From NCBI GenBank assembly GCA_029215795.1, contig JARDYH010000002.1, positions 293,353,973 to 293,417,972 of the forward strand: a DNA stretch of 64,000 nt, written 5' to 3'. This document shows, piece after piece, positions 1-11,419 of this stretch. A program made the position numbers and the translations under genes. A model generated the notes under the pieces. The model worked only from the letters and a program-made list of their open reading frames with translations. It was not told the origin of the DNA and did no database searches. How positions within the stretch are numbered: the first letter of the stretch is position 1; each line of letters opens with the position of its first letter. This DNA comes from Anniella stebbinsi. Taxonomy: Eukaryota > Chordata > Lepidosauria > Squamata > Anniellidae.

Positions 1-2160
1 TTGGTTCTATTCTCCTTTTGTTCCTCTTTCATTCAGCGCATTTTGCATTAATACACCAGTATATTTATAATAATATACCTTTAATATAATAAACATTATA
101 TTAAAGGTCATGAGCTTTCTTTTTGAGCTAAAATTCAAAGCCACCCAAGTGTATATTTCCCTGAGTTGATCAGACTCTAAAAATGGGCCGCTAGTTGTTT
201 TTGGTTAAATAACATCACTTTATACCATCACTGTTAAACCAGACATTTAAATAATTCACAAAAAATGTCCGCACATCATGAGGCAAGAGTCAATAATAGT
301 TTCTTCTAGTGGAGCATACTGTGATAAAGATGAATGAAGCTGAGGATATTGTTAGAAAATTGGATGGAGAGAAAAGTGTAAAAGCTGGGGCGTGTAAGAT
401 TATGGACCTAATAAACATTATGGAGGAGTGTTTCCTTCGGGGAGCATCCACAGATACTTTTGATATCAGCTTGATGATAGCTACTATTCACATTGTCAGC
501 ATTCAACAAATCCAAACTGTTTGCTAACAAAAAAATCACAACACTGGGATGTTAAAAAGTCCCACATTCATGTTCATTTTTATTGGTGCATTTCAGCATT
601 TACATTTCCTTCACATTAAGAGCACAAAATTAAAAAGACACTGATCCACAAAGATGCCTTTTCTTCACCATCTTGCATTAATAATTGCAGCTTCTCTGGA
701 TTCTTAAGTTTTACATCATTTCACCCTCTGTAAGGTTTAATTACATTAAAATCAACACTTTTACATGGTTTACTTCATGACTTCCAGTGTAATGGTCCCC
801 ATTAAAGACACTTTATTCTTTTGCTATATTTAAAAAATATCTTCCAACTACTTATCCAGCATTATACATCTTTTTGTTGCATTGAATACCACATTCTAGA
901 ATTTTATTATTTGGATGGAATTGAATGGTTGGTAAGTCTTTGAATTAATCCAAGGGAAAATGGTAGAATGTGTTGGGGCTGGAGGAGGGAATTGGGAGCT
1001 TTCCATACCATACCATACCCTCTTTCAATATATAGCAAATCCCTATAGCATTTTAGAGAAGAGCCATTATTATTATTATTATTATTATTAATTAGGCAGA
1101 ACATGGTAACCCACAAAATGCATTTATGCATCATTAAAAAAACACTCAAGCTTCAATCCCTCTCTAGAGAGCAACAAAGGCAGCTTTGCTCATGGAAGAG
1201 AAAATGTTCATAAGGAAAAGTTAAACACTAATAAATAATGATGGATGATATCATAACAACATTATGTAAATCAGAAGAGTGGCTACATTCAACTTAGTGC
1301 TGTGGAAGCCATTTTACCTAGGGACCATGCCCCCTGAATTTTTCTATGGCACTGCAGGCTGCAAAAAAGTCTGAAGCGCTATATAAAGGGTGGCCTTCCC
1401 ATGAATTCCACACTCCCTTCCCTTACCAGGAGGGCCCCATGTGGGTGATGCTGCTGAGTGAGCAGGAGAGCAATGCTGACAGGACGCCCCCAAGCAGCCA
1501 ACCAGCAGCATTAAAGCAGATGCTCCAGAGACTCCTGCCGGCCCCACTGCTCCACTGTGGCAAATGCCGGCTGCATAGGGAGAGTGGACAGCAGTGCTTT
1601 CCAGAGCCACTTACTCCTTGGCTCACTCTCAGGATTCTCTCAGAGTGAGCTGCTGGCCAGGCTCTCTGAAAAGCCACATTGGCTGCAAGAATGCATGTCT
1701 CTGTGGGGAGAATGTCCTTCTTGGGGCCAGACACTGTGGGAAAGAGGTCCCTGGAGATTGCCTGTACCTCAGGGATACAGCAGGGGGAGAGAGCAGCAAA
1801 CAGGAGACAGAGGTTATGGGCAGGTTGAGGGGAATGCAGCAGGCAGGGAGGGAGATGAAGTGAGGGGGGGAAGGTGGCAGGGGGTGGAAGATGTGGCAGG
1901 GGTGAGGGGGAGATGTGGCAGAGAGTGGACAGGGAGGGAGATGTGGTGTGTATGAGAGAGATTCAGTAGTAGACATGTGCTTTCTTGCCTCAAGTGGTGG
2001 GAGAACCTGTGCCATCCCCGCTCTGCATTCTGTGAACAATGGCACACAAAATGGCTTGCCACATTAATCTGCTTTCTATCAAAGTGGAATCATGTGCTGT
2101 TTGTTCCTGTGAACTAAGCGACCTTGGTAACTTTTGACATGGATTAAACTATGTGTGGAC
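1..2160. other. Intergenic flank, no gene recognised
   Basis: AT-rich up to about 1320, then GC-rich and purine-rich (1340-1960) with overlapping ORFs on both strands that look like composition effects. An ATT run lies at 1066-1090. The purine-rich part could be a repeat, but I do not recognise it. Confidence 0.5.
1066..1090. repeat. (ATT)n microsatellite
   Basis: About eight ATT units in a row. It may be the tail of a decayed LINE copy, as ATT tails occur elsewhere in this window. Confidence 0.9.
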
Positions 2161-2167
2161 TATTTGT

Positions 2168-2270
2168 GGTTCTCCAAACATTTTGGCCTACAACTCCCAT
2201 CAGCCCCAGGCAAGATAGTAAATGTGAGGGATAGTGGAAGTTGTAGGTCAAAATATCTGGATTAAAACCA
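2168..2270. repeat. Hairpin element, family C (about 100 bp)
   Basis: The left arm 'ttttggcctacaactcccat' and the right arm 'gttgtaggtcaaaatatc' are inverted copies around a 'cagccccagg' centre. The same hairpin recurs at 23859, 26035, 30640, 33346, 45538, 54926 and 60484. It is a short non-autonomous DNA element; better copies have an outer CAGGGRTGGG end of hAT style. Confidence 0.75.
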
Positions 2271-2879
2271 TTCTATAATCTTCATTATGGTGTGCTGACT
2301 TGGGACACCCAAACCTCCATCCTACCTCTGAGAGCTGCCTCAAGATGTCCTTTTTAGAAACTGAGATATGCCAATGCAACAACTGCAGGTTTTATTCCAA
2401 AATGCTGACATGGATGGGGCACACCACACATAGGAGGAGGAGTATAATGGCAGTATTAGGGTCACCCTTGAAGGAAATGGTGTGAGATAGGGAAACCCCT
2501 CCTTATATTAACTAAATTCCTCAGGACACTTGAAGGCACAGGAGCAGCAAAATGTCCAGGAAGTCTTTTAAGCCTAGCCAATTCTGGCTGAACGTTCTTA
2601 AGGGCATGTTCCCATACAAGAGGGCAGCCAAAAATACATAATGCCCAGGGCATTCCCACACTCCTCTCTACAATTATGGCATGGAATCCAACAGGATACG
2701 TATACCTCCACTGATTCCCTTCCCATCTACAAGCAGGACCCAGCACTTGTGGAAGGAAGTTTTAACACTTCCAGGGCAACTGGAAACAAGTGAAAACACT
2801 CATTTCTGAAAGGGGCAGGTTGCTGGAGATCACATGAGGGAGCTCTGCCACCCTGTCCCAATTGAGAACTCATTTCCAG

Positions 2880-3493
2880 CAGGGATGTGTATCGTATCGT
2901 TAAAATGTACGATAACGATACGAAATGCTCTTTATCGTGCATACGTTTAATGATAACAATACAATAGGGAAGCCTAAGATAATAATCAGAGACAATAAAA
3001 AATCCTACGATAATTATCGTATGTTATTGTTTTATCGGAAGGCTCTTTCTCTTTTGCCGCCACATGAACGGAGCTAGAAGGTGGGGTATGTTTGCTGAGA
3101 CTGACAGATTCAGTAACTAATGGTGCAGCAAGGATTCCAGCAGGCTCCAATCACAATGTTGGAGGAGGGCTAAGGATATCCCTGCATAAAACTCCCACAC
3201 TTGGTGTTCCAGCTCTGTTGGGAGTTAGGCGTTGAAGGGAGAAGGATGGATTTTGATGGAGCTCTGTCCTGGCTGCTGGGTCTTATAGTTACTTGGTGAT
3301 GAATTGTTAGAGATTCATTGTAGTCTTGCATCTTTCTGTTCCCTTCTGTGTCTCAGGTTCGTTTGACTGTTCATTGCTTGTGTGTTTGAGTTATAGTTTT
3401 TATACGTTTTCTGGTTGGTTTGATTGAAGGGTTAGGTTAGCATGAGTGGGGGTACTGTGACTGAGTGAGTGTGTTTTGCCTCTTCCCTGTTTA

Positions 3494-3538
<45 letters not shown>

Positions 3539-4242
3539 ATCTCTCTGGGGGGGGGGGTGTTTGCTTGATTGACTGTGAGTGTGCTGGTGTGTCCTGTAGC
3601 CTGCTACACAGGATAACACTACACAATCTGTGGTCAAAGCAACACACAAACTGTTTGCAAAGGATTGTTATTAATATAAATAATTTCAAAGTTCATTGTA
3701 TTCATATATACCTATAAGTCTCAGCAGCAGCAACAGCAGCAGCAGCATGGAGAGCATTACAGCATGGAGTGCATGTTGTTGAGAACTTAGTAACGTCTGC
3801 AGCTGTGCGTCTGAAATTGGGCACAGATGAGTCCCCTGAAGGCCATCTGTGAAATTCCCATGAGTACTGGACGATGTCTCTTGAAAAAGGACCACATTTC
3901 AGCCACTTGAAACAGTGTATTTGAAAGCTTACTTCTGAGTAACGCTTGCACTGATTGTTCTAAAATTTGGCACACAAGACTAGCAACACTCAGTCTGCAC
4001 TGTGACCAAGTTTCAAACCTGTTACCTGAAAAATTAAGACGTTTTAGGCCTTTCTCTGACTCAAAAACCAACTCTAGAGTCTCTAGGGCAAAATGGAGAA
4101 ACAATATAATATCGTATTTCCGATAATTATCAGAAATACGATACGATACGGTTTACCTACGATATAATCAGAGACGATAATTTTTTTGGTTCAAAATTCC
4201 GATAACGATACAATACGATATTTTCGGGTGTGCACGCCACTA
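2880..4242. mobile_element. hAT-like non-autonomous element with ATCGTATCG arrays
   Basis: The left end CAGGGATGTGTATCG and the right end (reverse complement TAGTGGCGTGCACACC) are related terminal inverted repeats. They are flanked by ATTTCCAG (2872-2879) and ATTTCCGG (4243-4250), an 8-bp target duplication with one mismatch, as expected for hAT. Both subterminal zones (2893-3040 and 4105-4225) are packed with the words CGATA, ATCG and CGATAACGATACG in both directions. The 1.0-kb interior has an AT microsatellite and a module shared with the element at 63516. No transposase frame is visible. Confidence 0.8.
3498..3534. repeat. (TA)n microsatellite
   Basis: About 18 TA units inside the element at 2880-4242, followed shortly by an 11-base G run (3547-3557). 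Confidence 0.95.
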
Positions 4243-4250
4243 ATTTCCGG

Positions 4251-6770
4251 TCATTTCAAGGCTTCCTCTCAGAAGTGCTAAATTGCTGTTCCCCTAGTGG
4301 TGGGTCCCATTCATGCCATGGAATTGTGCAACAGAAGCAGCAGGGCACAAGAGACTCAGCAGAGGCCTAAGCATCCAATTGGATTCTGCCCTTATCATAC
4401 TCAGTTTTTCAGTGGCCCATTTCATTACAGACATATGTATAGAGCACCCCTCTAACAGAACTCATTCTGTAAGATTTTCTTAAAAATAGAGATATAGGAC
4501 CATTGTCAATATTTCACTAGTGATACAGTAACACAAGTGGTTTCCAGAATATGGAAATCTGATCGTTGGGAACAATTACAACAAATCTACCCAAGCCCTA
4601 CAGGATAGGCGAAGGTATGCTATTGCATGTTTATAGAGTATATGCAAATCTGGATACTATGCTGGCTTTGCATCCATTAATAATTTATTCTTCCTCTCAT
4701 ACATAAAGAGATGTAGGATCTATTCCATTATGAAAATACCTAGATACACAAAGTTCTCTCCCCTAGTAAATTCTATAGGACTTTTTCAATAAAGTATTTT
4801 TATTTGATTGTATGTTTTCAGTACATGCATTTAGTATCCTTCTTTTGAATTAGAATTTGTATTTTTCACAATAGAATTGTTTTTCAAAGGGCTCATCTAT
4901 TCATCCCTTTAGCAAAAGATCATAGTTGTCAATCAGAAATTCACAGGGGGAGAAATTACAAAGAAAATGACGAAGAAAATGGTCGGTTCTCACAGAGAGA
5001 TGCAAAGCTTGTTGAGTCATAGAACAGGCCAATGCATAGGCCATCAGGCACACATTAGTTATAAGGGCAGCCATCCCTTCCAGTCTAAAGCACCATAATG
5101 GATAGCATTGATCAAAGCACCCTCCATTAGACAAGCTAGCTGATCAAACCCTCCAAAACCCCAACCATTGCCAGATTATTATATAGAACATCTTCCTCTA
5201 TAATATTCTTTTTACAGTATTCCTTAAAAGGAAAAGCTGGAAATGACATCTTTTTCTGCTTGTCTTCAAAGGGGTCAGGATTTCACTACAGTGTAACACT
5301 TGTACAGAGAATTAATAGAGGTAGTCATCAAAAAGTAAAGGTAACTAATGCAGGTATGCTATGCCTCACAATTGCTCTGCTTCTGCAAGGGCGACACAGA
5401 CTTTTACCCATCCACCCCTAGCTGGACCGGAAAAAAGATGCACAATGCAGGTCCGGATCTTTGTATTCAGGTTTTGGGGCTGGGAGAATATAGCACTTCC
5501 CTCAGGAGCCGAGGAAAGAAAAATCTCCATGTGCCAGCTTGCATGCCTGTATTTCACCTCATGCCAATGACTTCAGGAGGTTTTGCAGAGAACTCCGAGA
5601 GGAACTTGTGAAACAGGTAACGTGATCTAGACCCCTTTCTGAATAAACACAGTAATGTACACCTCTGAAATATCATAGCAAGTTTATGAACCTGCAGTGT
5701 GCTCTTTCCTTCCTTACAAGGAAATAAATATGCTTTTGTCCATCCTCTCTATATTATAAAAAGATGGACTTTCAACATTTACTGCAATCTTGAATTACTA
5801 CTTATGTGCCAAAGGATGTACATGTGTGATGTGTCCCTATGGAGTTCATCTATGGCAGCATGCTCTGTTGAGAGTCTTCTCTTTTGCCACAGAGTTTTGG
5901 AATGAGGCCTACCATGGTTAGAACAGATGCTATCAAATATCCTCTTCATGCATGCACATGTAGTAATATAACAACCTTCTAAATATGGTGATTTGAAAAG
6001 TGTTAGATTCAAAATTGCAGATGCAGCAGACAAAATGTAAAACAAACAAAGAAACAAAATGTTACTAAGTTCTAGGAAAATAAGCTTTCCAAAACAGATT
6101 GCCCGTGCTTCAGCAAGTCCACAGAAACTACTAAACAATTGTAGCTCACGTATTCACAAAAAATGTGTTTCTTCATCTTCACAATTCTTAATATTTTAGG
6201 TTGTGTTGTTGTTGCTTTAAAAGGATCGCAGCTTGCTGTTTAGAAATGAGTCATTCAGCATGAAAGTAAATTACTACAGTGCTCTCAAGGGAAACACACA
6301 CACACGAAATGTGTTAATACAGAGTGTCCAAGTGATCATTTCAAAATATGTTATTGCCAGCTGACAGTTTCAACAGCCTTGCATAACTGTGCTGTCGACA
6401 TCTCTTCAGGAATGACTTATGCCTGCAATCTTGGCCTTCTCTGGCTCCCATGCTTTTTGTATATTTAAAACCATTATTCCATTATAGCTTGCTTGGAATA
6501 ACCCTGCCAAAGTCGATGGGCAGCACAAAAAAATCATCATGCTGCTATGTGTTAGACAACTGAGAGATAAACAGAAGCTTCTTGTAATTCCATACAGAGT
6601 TATGAGATACAAAATAAATAAACACTTTTGATACATGTTGAATGTCTCCAGGGAAAGTAGGTATGAAATCAGTCTCAGTTCGGAATGTCTCTCACTCCTT
6701 AGCAGAAGGAATTGATAACAGCTTTGCAGCCAATATAGTCCATGAGAGTAAGGATTGGTCCTAGTCTATG
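4251..6770. other. PLPP4 downstream side: possible 3' UTR and flank, no gene seen
   Basis: Mostly unique-looking AT-rich sequence downstream of the PLPP4 stop. The only ORFs are short and resemble no family. Part of this may be 3' UTR, whose end I cannot place. A short CA run occurs near 6297-6305. Confidence 0.5.
4799..4804 (-). terminator. Candidate poly(A) signal (AATAAA, minus strand)
   Basis: TTTATT on the plus strand reads AATAAA on the minus strand, about 2.45 kb past the PLPP4 stop. A second one lies at 4684-4689. Such hexamers are common by chance in AT-rich DNA. Confidence 0.2.
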
Positions 6771-6771
6771 T

Positions 6772-6960
6772 CCATCTTCTTGCTCAGCCACAGTTGCACT
6801 GGGTGGCCTTGGGCAAGTCATTCCCTTCCAGCTTCTGTCGCCCATCTAAAGAATGGGAATAATAATACCTATTCCAAAGAGTTGTTGTGAGGATGAATGA
6901 ACAACGGATTTGTAAAGCACTCTGCACATCCAAAGTGCTATATAAATAATGCTGTTATGC
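6772..6960 (+). repeat. MIR SINE copy
   Basis: The order 'ggccttgggcaagtcattc', 'aagaatgggaataataatac', 'gttgttgtgaggatgaatga' and 'gtaaagcactctgcac' is the core and 3' part of the MIR SINE. The tRNA-like head is missing. MIR is an old CORE-SINE of amniotes; the copy is diverged. Confidence 0.85.
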
Positions 6961-7255
6961 AAGTGGTGGGTCATAATTAACAGCATCTCAAGTTCTAAGC
7001 TCTGTCCTCCTTAAGTAAAATTGTCTTTTATCGGAAACATTCTTTTTGTGGTTTTTTTAAAAAAGTGAATGGGGTGGAATGGGGTAACAAACAACAGAGG
7101 ACAAAAGCATATGAGCGCAAAGAAAAAGACTGGTAAAAGGAAGAGAAGACTATGGCAGAATCACAGCAGTTAAGAGACATTAATTATGCAGAGAGACCAG
7201 TTTGGATTGGAGGAATGTATGAAAGGGCTAAAAGTTCATCCTGCATGTGTATTAG

Positions 7256-7455
7256 TCATACTGGACCTTCTGTTATCCCTTCTAGAGGCAGGCTGGTAGC
7301 ATTATCTGCTGTAGGGATCTCTTCTTTCTTCAGCGATGTCTGAACTAGGAGGCTGACATAAGGCTTGTGACAAGTCATGTTACCCAATGGAGGGTAGTGC
7401 TGTCTGTAGCAAATGTAAGCAAATATGAGGCCAATGACCCCTCCGACAAAAGCAT
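7256..7455 (-). CDS. PLPP4: PLPP4 last coding exon (C-terminus of phospholipid phosphatase 4)
   Basis: Read on the minus strand, this exon follows a polypyrimidine tract and AG. It gives 65 codons and a TGA (7258-7256) after two bases that complete a split Asp codon. The protein begins (D)AFVGGVIGLIFAYICYRQ, a membrane segment with the basic turn typical of the end of a PAP2 domain. It ends in PTADNATSLPLEGITEGPV, a tail I recognise from PLPP4 and not from its paralogue PLPP5. PLPP4 is an integral membrane phosphatase of the PAP2 (lipid phosphate phosphatase) family that removes phosphate from phosphatidic acid and related lipids. The split Asp is the last residue of the C3 catalytic motif. 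The stop lies exactly where the known tail ends, so the exon is complete and intact. The assignment rests on family knowledge and not on a search. Confidence 0.95.
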
Positions 7456-7476
7456 CTAGTTGTGGAAAAAAAGAAG
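7456..7476 (-). other. PLPP4: Splice acceptor of PLPP4 last exon
   Basis: On the minus strand a pyrimidine-rich run (ttcttcttttttttccacaa) ends in CTAG directly before the first exonic base at 7455. Using this AG keeps the frame with the exon at 17521-17691. Confidence 0.9.
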
Positions 7477-7919
7477 AAAAACATTTTTATTAAGTGCATG
7501 TCATTGTTGATGCAACAGCGAAGGGAGAAAGTACACTCCAAAGTTAGAGGAAATTTCCTTACTTTAGCATCGTTTATTAGCTAAGATTTTTATTTGGATC
7601 CATCTCTATTATCTTCAGTAAACCACATGAAAGAAACTAGTAAGAATCCAAACTGATAGCAGGAGCTAGCTTTCTGTTGACTAACACAATTCCATTTTAA
7701 AGGAGGCTTTGAATATTTTATCACAAAATTCTTCCGTATTGTTGGTCAGCTTTTAACATTCAGCTGAATAACACAAAGAGAGAGACAATGCAAATGGGCT
7801 TAATTGAGGTGACATAGTACTTGTGTGTGGGAAATATAGCAGGCCTGTTTTCATGTGGAAAATCATTTGTAAATGTTCTCCCATAAACATCACTCCATGT
7901 ATGAAAACTGTAGACAGAG

Positions 7920-9534
7920 GCTCAATTCGGACGACACGTTAACCAATGGTTGTTAAATTAAACAACCGTCAATGGGTTAACCAAATGTGTTGTCCGGATT
8001 CAGCCACACCACGGTTAACCAACCCACAGTTGTTTAAGTTGCAGTTTTAAATAATTGAGTTAAACAACTCGCTTGTGAGTTGTTTAAAAGTTAGTCAATT
8101 GACTAACGTGTTGTCCGAATTCAGCCACTTGAGGTGCGTTGGTTAAACAACTGAGGTGAGTACGTTAACACAAAAGACCATAGAGGAGAGCGGCAAGAGC
8201 AGCAGACAGCGGACGGGAGCTCAGGCACGGATGAAACAGATCGCTGGTTTCGCCACCATAGCAACCAGGACGCTCGCCTCCCCCACCAGGCAGCCAGCAC
8301 GGAGCTCAACAAGGGGCCAGATCCTGCAAGCACTCACGCAGGGTGCCCAGTCAGCTACCCAAACAGACAGGGAAGCGCACCAGAAGGGCACTACGGCAAA
8401 GGGGGGGAGGGGGAGATGGAATACGCAACAACCCCAGGCGCCCTGGAGCAAGGGGCACCCACACACACACACCAAGAGGGAGAACAACACCCCATCCAAA
8501 GTAGACACCCCACTACATCGCCACCTCCACCCTTGCATCACCTAGAAGGATGAGGGCAGGGGAAGCGGCGACCAGAGAGCCCCCCCCCCTCATCCGCCCA
8601 ACACGGCTGGACAGTGAGCCTTTGCCAGGCCCCGAGAATCCCGTTGGGGAGCGTCGCGCCCGTGCGGAGGCATCCCGGGTACGTGAAGCATCAGTGCCTG
8701 GATCTGGCTGCGCTACCCCCATCCCATGTGAGCGTCGGCTGTGGAGTTCCATCTCTGGACTGGCATCTCTCCCTGGCATGGTCCCCTCTCCACCTCCTCC
8801 CCTTGGCACATTCCGTGCTTGGCTCCCTGGGGGTGTGGTGTTGGCCATCCCCTCTTCACCGCTGTGCCTTCCAGCCGCCTCCTCCTCCCTTCCCGGGGGC
8901 GCCTGTCCTCTCCGTAGGTTCTGTCCTGGCATAGTGGTGCCCATGTGCCTTACTGCCCATGTCTGATTTTCCTGCTGAATAAAGATTTCCCAACCGCCCC
9001 ACTCTCGCCTTCTTTCCTGTGTGTGTGGGTGGCTGCTCTGGGAGGGAGGTGGGAGGGGGCTGGGGGAGGTGGGTGACTCTCGCAGATGCCAGGTCTCCCG
9101 TATAGGGTGGGCGAGGGTGGCTCCCTGGGGTGTGGGTGCCAACGTTTGGGGAGCATTGCTGGTTGTCACTCTTGTGTAGGTGCTGCGGTTCCTCCTGGCT
9201 GCCTCTTTGCCCGAGGCTGCTGAGTTCCGCCCAGTGACTGAGGTGGCCAATGGGGTTTGGGAGGCGTGTTCTGCATTGGCTTCAATGGCAGCGGCCATGG
9301 TTTTCGGCCGCAGTGCCTTCTGGGATACCTGCTGGAGGACTAACGGAGTTTGGTAGGCGGGGAAAATGGTGGCCGAGCTGTCAGTCAGAACCGAGTATGT
9401 TATTAACCACCAGGGTGGTTAACTTAACTTTGCATCCCCTGCTGCAGCGTGTTGTCCGACTTGAGGCCGCCTTTTTAACCCACTACCAGTGGGTTAAGTC
9501 CTCTCAGTTGGTTAATGTGTCGTCCGAATTGAGC
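7920..9534. mobile_element. 1.6-kb DNA transposon, family P, with GC-rich cargo
   Basis: The ends GCTCAATTCGGACGACAC and (reverse complement) GCTCAATTCGGACGACAC are near-perfect inverted repeats. They are flanked by CAGAG at 7915-7919 and 9535-9539, a 5-bp direct repeat. The outer 200-250 bases hold further copies of the end motif (gtgttgtccgRattcagcc at about 7990 and 8109, a weaker one at 9449) and many gttaacc/ttgtttaa inverted words. The interior (about 8180-9400) is strikingly GC-rich with a CpG-rich flank and AATAAA at 8978. A second copy of the interior lies at 56220-57390. No transposase is visible. A 5-bp duplication argues against classic 8-bp hAT; the hAT5-type group is one candidate. 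Confidence 0.8.
8978..8983 (+). terminator. Poly(A) signal inside the family P cargo
   Basis: AATAAA is followed about 40 bases later by 'tttcctgtgtgtgtgggtgg', a GT-rich stretch as found downstream of cleavage sites. The same pair is kept in the second copy (56996-57001). Whether it is used is unknown. Confidence 0.45.
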
Positions 9535-9539
9535 CAGAG

Positions 9540-9899
9540 AATTAGATTTAGTTAAACGTATCTGCATTGACCCTTTGACTGCAGAACATCTTAGGTTGGG
9601 CTTTTTGTCTGATGCTGAACAGTGTAAACCTCTTTGGAATTTTTCTGGTACCCTTTCTCAGCTGGAAAAAAAATGCCAATATCAAACTGCATTTCTCTGT
9701 ACAGAGAACAGCTGCATTTGGATTTCATGATAAACCATGGTGCATTGCGAAGGGACACACCTAGCTTTCCTCCATGTGTGTGCACTCCCCCGCCACTACT
9801 CCCACCTTCCAGCATGACAATGCTACCAGCATGGACATAAGGAGGAGATAGGAAGGTTTTATATCAGTTGCAGTTTAATCTGCCATCTAAACCCTAAAC
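9540..9899. other. Intronic sequence, no feature recognised
   Basis: No exon or known repeat seen. The stretch 9715-10050 may belong to a larger transposon of which the hairpin at 9900 is the centre. Confidence 0.5.
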
Positions 9900-9999
9900 T
9901 GTGGTTAACCTTAACTATGGTTTGTTGAAACAAGCCAGCTTCATAAGCCAAAGTTTGAAGTTGGCTTGTTTCAAACAAACATAGTTAAGATTAACTACA
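9900..9999. repeat. 100-bp hairpin ('aacaagccagc' type)
   Basis: The left arm 'tgtggttaaccttaactatg...aacaagcc' pairs with the right arm 'ggcttgtttc...catagttaagattaactaca' over about 38 bases with few mismatches, around a 25-base loop. It is probably the inverted-repeat part of a MITE. Confidence 0.75.
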
Positions 10000-11392
10000 G
10001 CTTGTTGGATATGGACAGCATGAGAAGCCACAGTTAAATAAAAATGGAAGTGAAAAATTCAGAACTCTTCCTTACAGCCATGCTGGAGTGTGAGAGGGGA
10101 GGAGGAACATGTGAGCATGGGGCTAGGCTAGACTTTCTCCCTCTCATCAGGCATGACTTCAGATTGCTCACTTGCTTCTTTTTATGTCTATCCACTTTGT
10201 AGATTCATGTCCACTATGATACATCAGTGTAACAGCAGGATCACCATACAGGTTACCAATTATTACAGCTCTTTGATGGATACAAGTATATGTATACACA
10301 TATATACAGATATATCTTTATGTACTCTCACATATTTATCTACATCTGGCAGAGATATGAAATAAACTTTCCACTACACCTGATTATGGGCCTGGGAGTT
10401 CCTTCTACTCCTCAGTTCAACAGTTTTATGACAAATTGGGAACTGACAAAAAATGGATATGATATAGTCTGCAAGAATCTCATGCCAAAACTGTGCTTAT
10501 TGAAGGATTATGTTATCTTCAACCTGTACTGCCATCCCTGAAGTCCACTTCTATACAGATATGCAGCCAGAGATGGCCTCAGGAGCCAGCATCTTTGAGC
10601 AGTTGCTGGGGCCCCAACACCTGCTCTGGGCTAACACCAGCCCTGGACCCTCTTTAGAAATATATCTTCTGGCCTGGTGCTCCAACCAGTGCCAGGTGAC
10701 TGGGTCTAACCACCATTTTAATTTCCCATCTTTCCCGCTAAGATTTTTAGTTTGTGGAATGACACTATTGGATACTGCCCGTGTTCTATCAAGCAATGAA
10801 TGTAACCACCCCATTTGTTTAATTGGTGTTGTTGAATAATAATTGCTTTCTGAGCAACAGCCATTTTTTTCTACCATTATTAAACTCCTCAGGACTTATT
10901 TGTATACTCAAATGGGAGACATCATATAGTTATTAGTACTTCTAATGCCCTGATTTTATTGTCTCAAATATAATAAACCAAGACATTGAAACAACATGTT
11001 GTTTTAACTTCATGGCAGTGTTTTATAAGAAATTGCAAAGAAAATCAATTAAAATACATCATATCATCTTTATGGTCCCTTCTCTCAGTCTTCTAAAAGT
11101 TCCTCTACAAAATTAAGTGCAGTGCCATTTCATTAAATAACCAATATTTCCTTGTTTTTCTCTATCTTCATTTTGAATCCAGACTATTTATCACTTAGAA
11201 TGACTCCCCCATTCCCTATCAGGGGAATCTCCTTTCCCCCTTGAAAATAGTGTTCCAAAGAAGATCTAACAAATTTAACACAATCAAACAATGAAGATCC
11301 TCTTGTACCCAAGAGATCTGTATGCAACTCAGGTTGTCAATGACAACCACATATGAATGTGTAACTGTGAGCCCAACAGGCTTAGAGAAATA
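10000..11392. other. Intronic sequence, no feature recognised
   Basis: AT-rich with short ORFs of no recognisable family. An alternating TA/CA patch lies near 10285-10330. Confidence 0.5.
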
Positions 11393-11419
11393 TCGATCGA
11401 TCGATCAATCGATCGATCT
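11393..11419. repeat. (GATC)n-type simple repeat
   Basis: Alternating ATCG units (atcgatcgatcgatcaatcg and on) give a self-complementary tract of about 27 bases. Confidence 0.9.

Noticed and set aside
1346..2062. Overlapping frames on both strands in a GC-rich stretch
   Set aside because: Five frames overlap on both strands, none resembles a family, and the lower part is purine-rich low-complexity sequence.
8513..9298. 261-codon open frame on the minus strand
   Set aside because: It lies in very GC-rich transposon cargo where stops are rare in several frames. The protein is low-complexity (Pro, Gly, Arg, Ser) and resembles no family, and the second copy is broken differently. Kept only as a question under findings.
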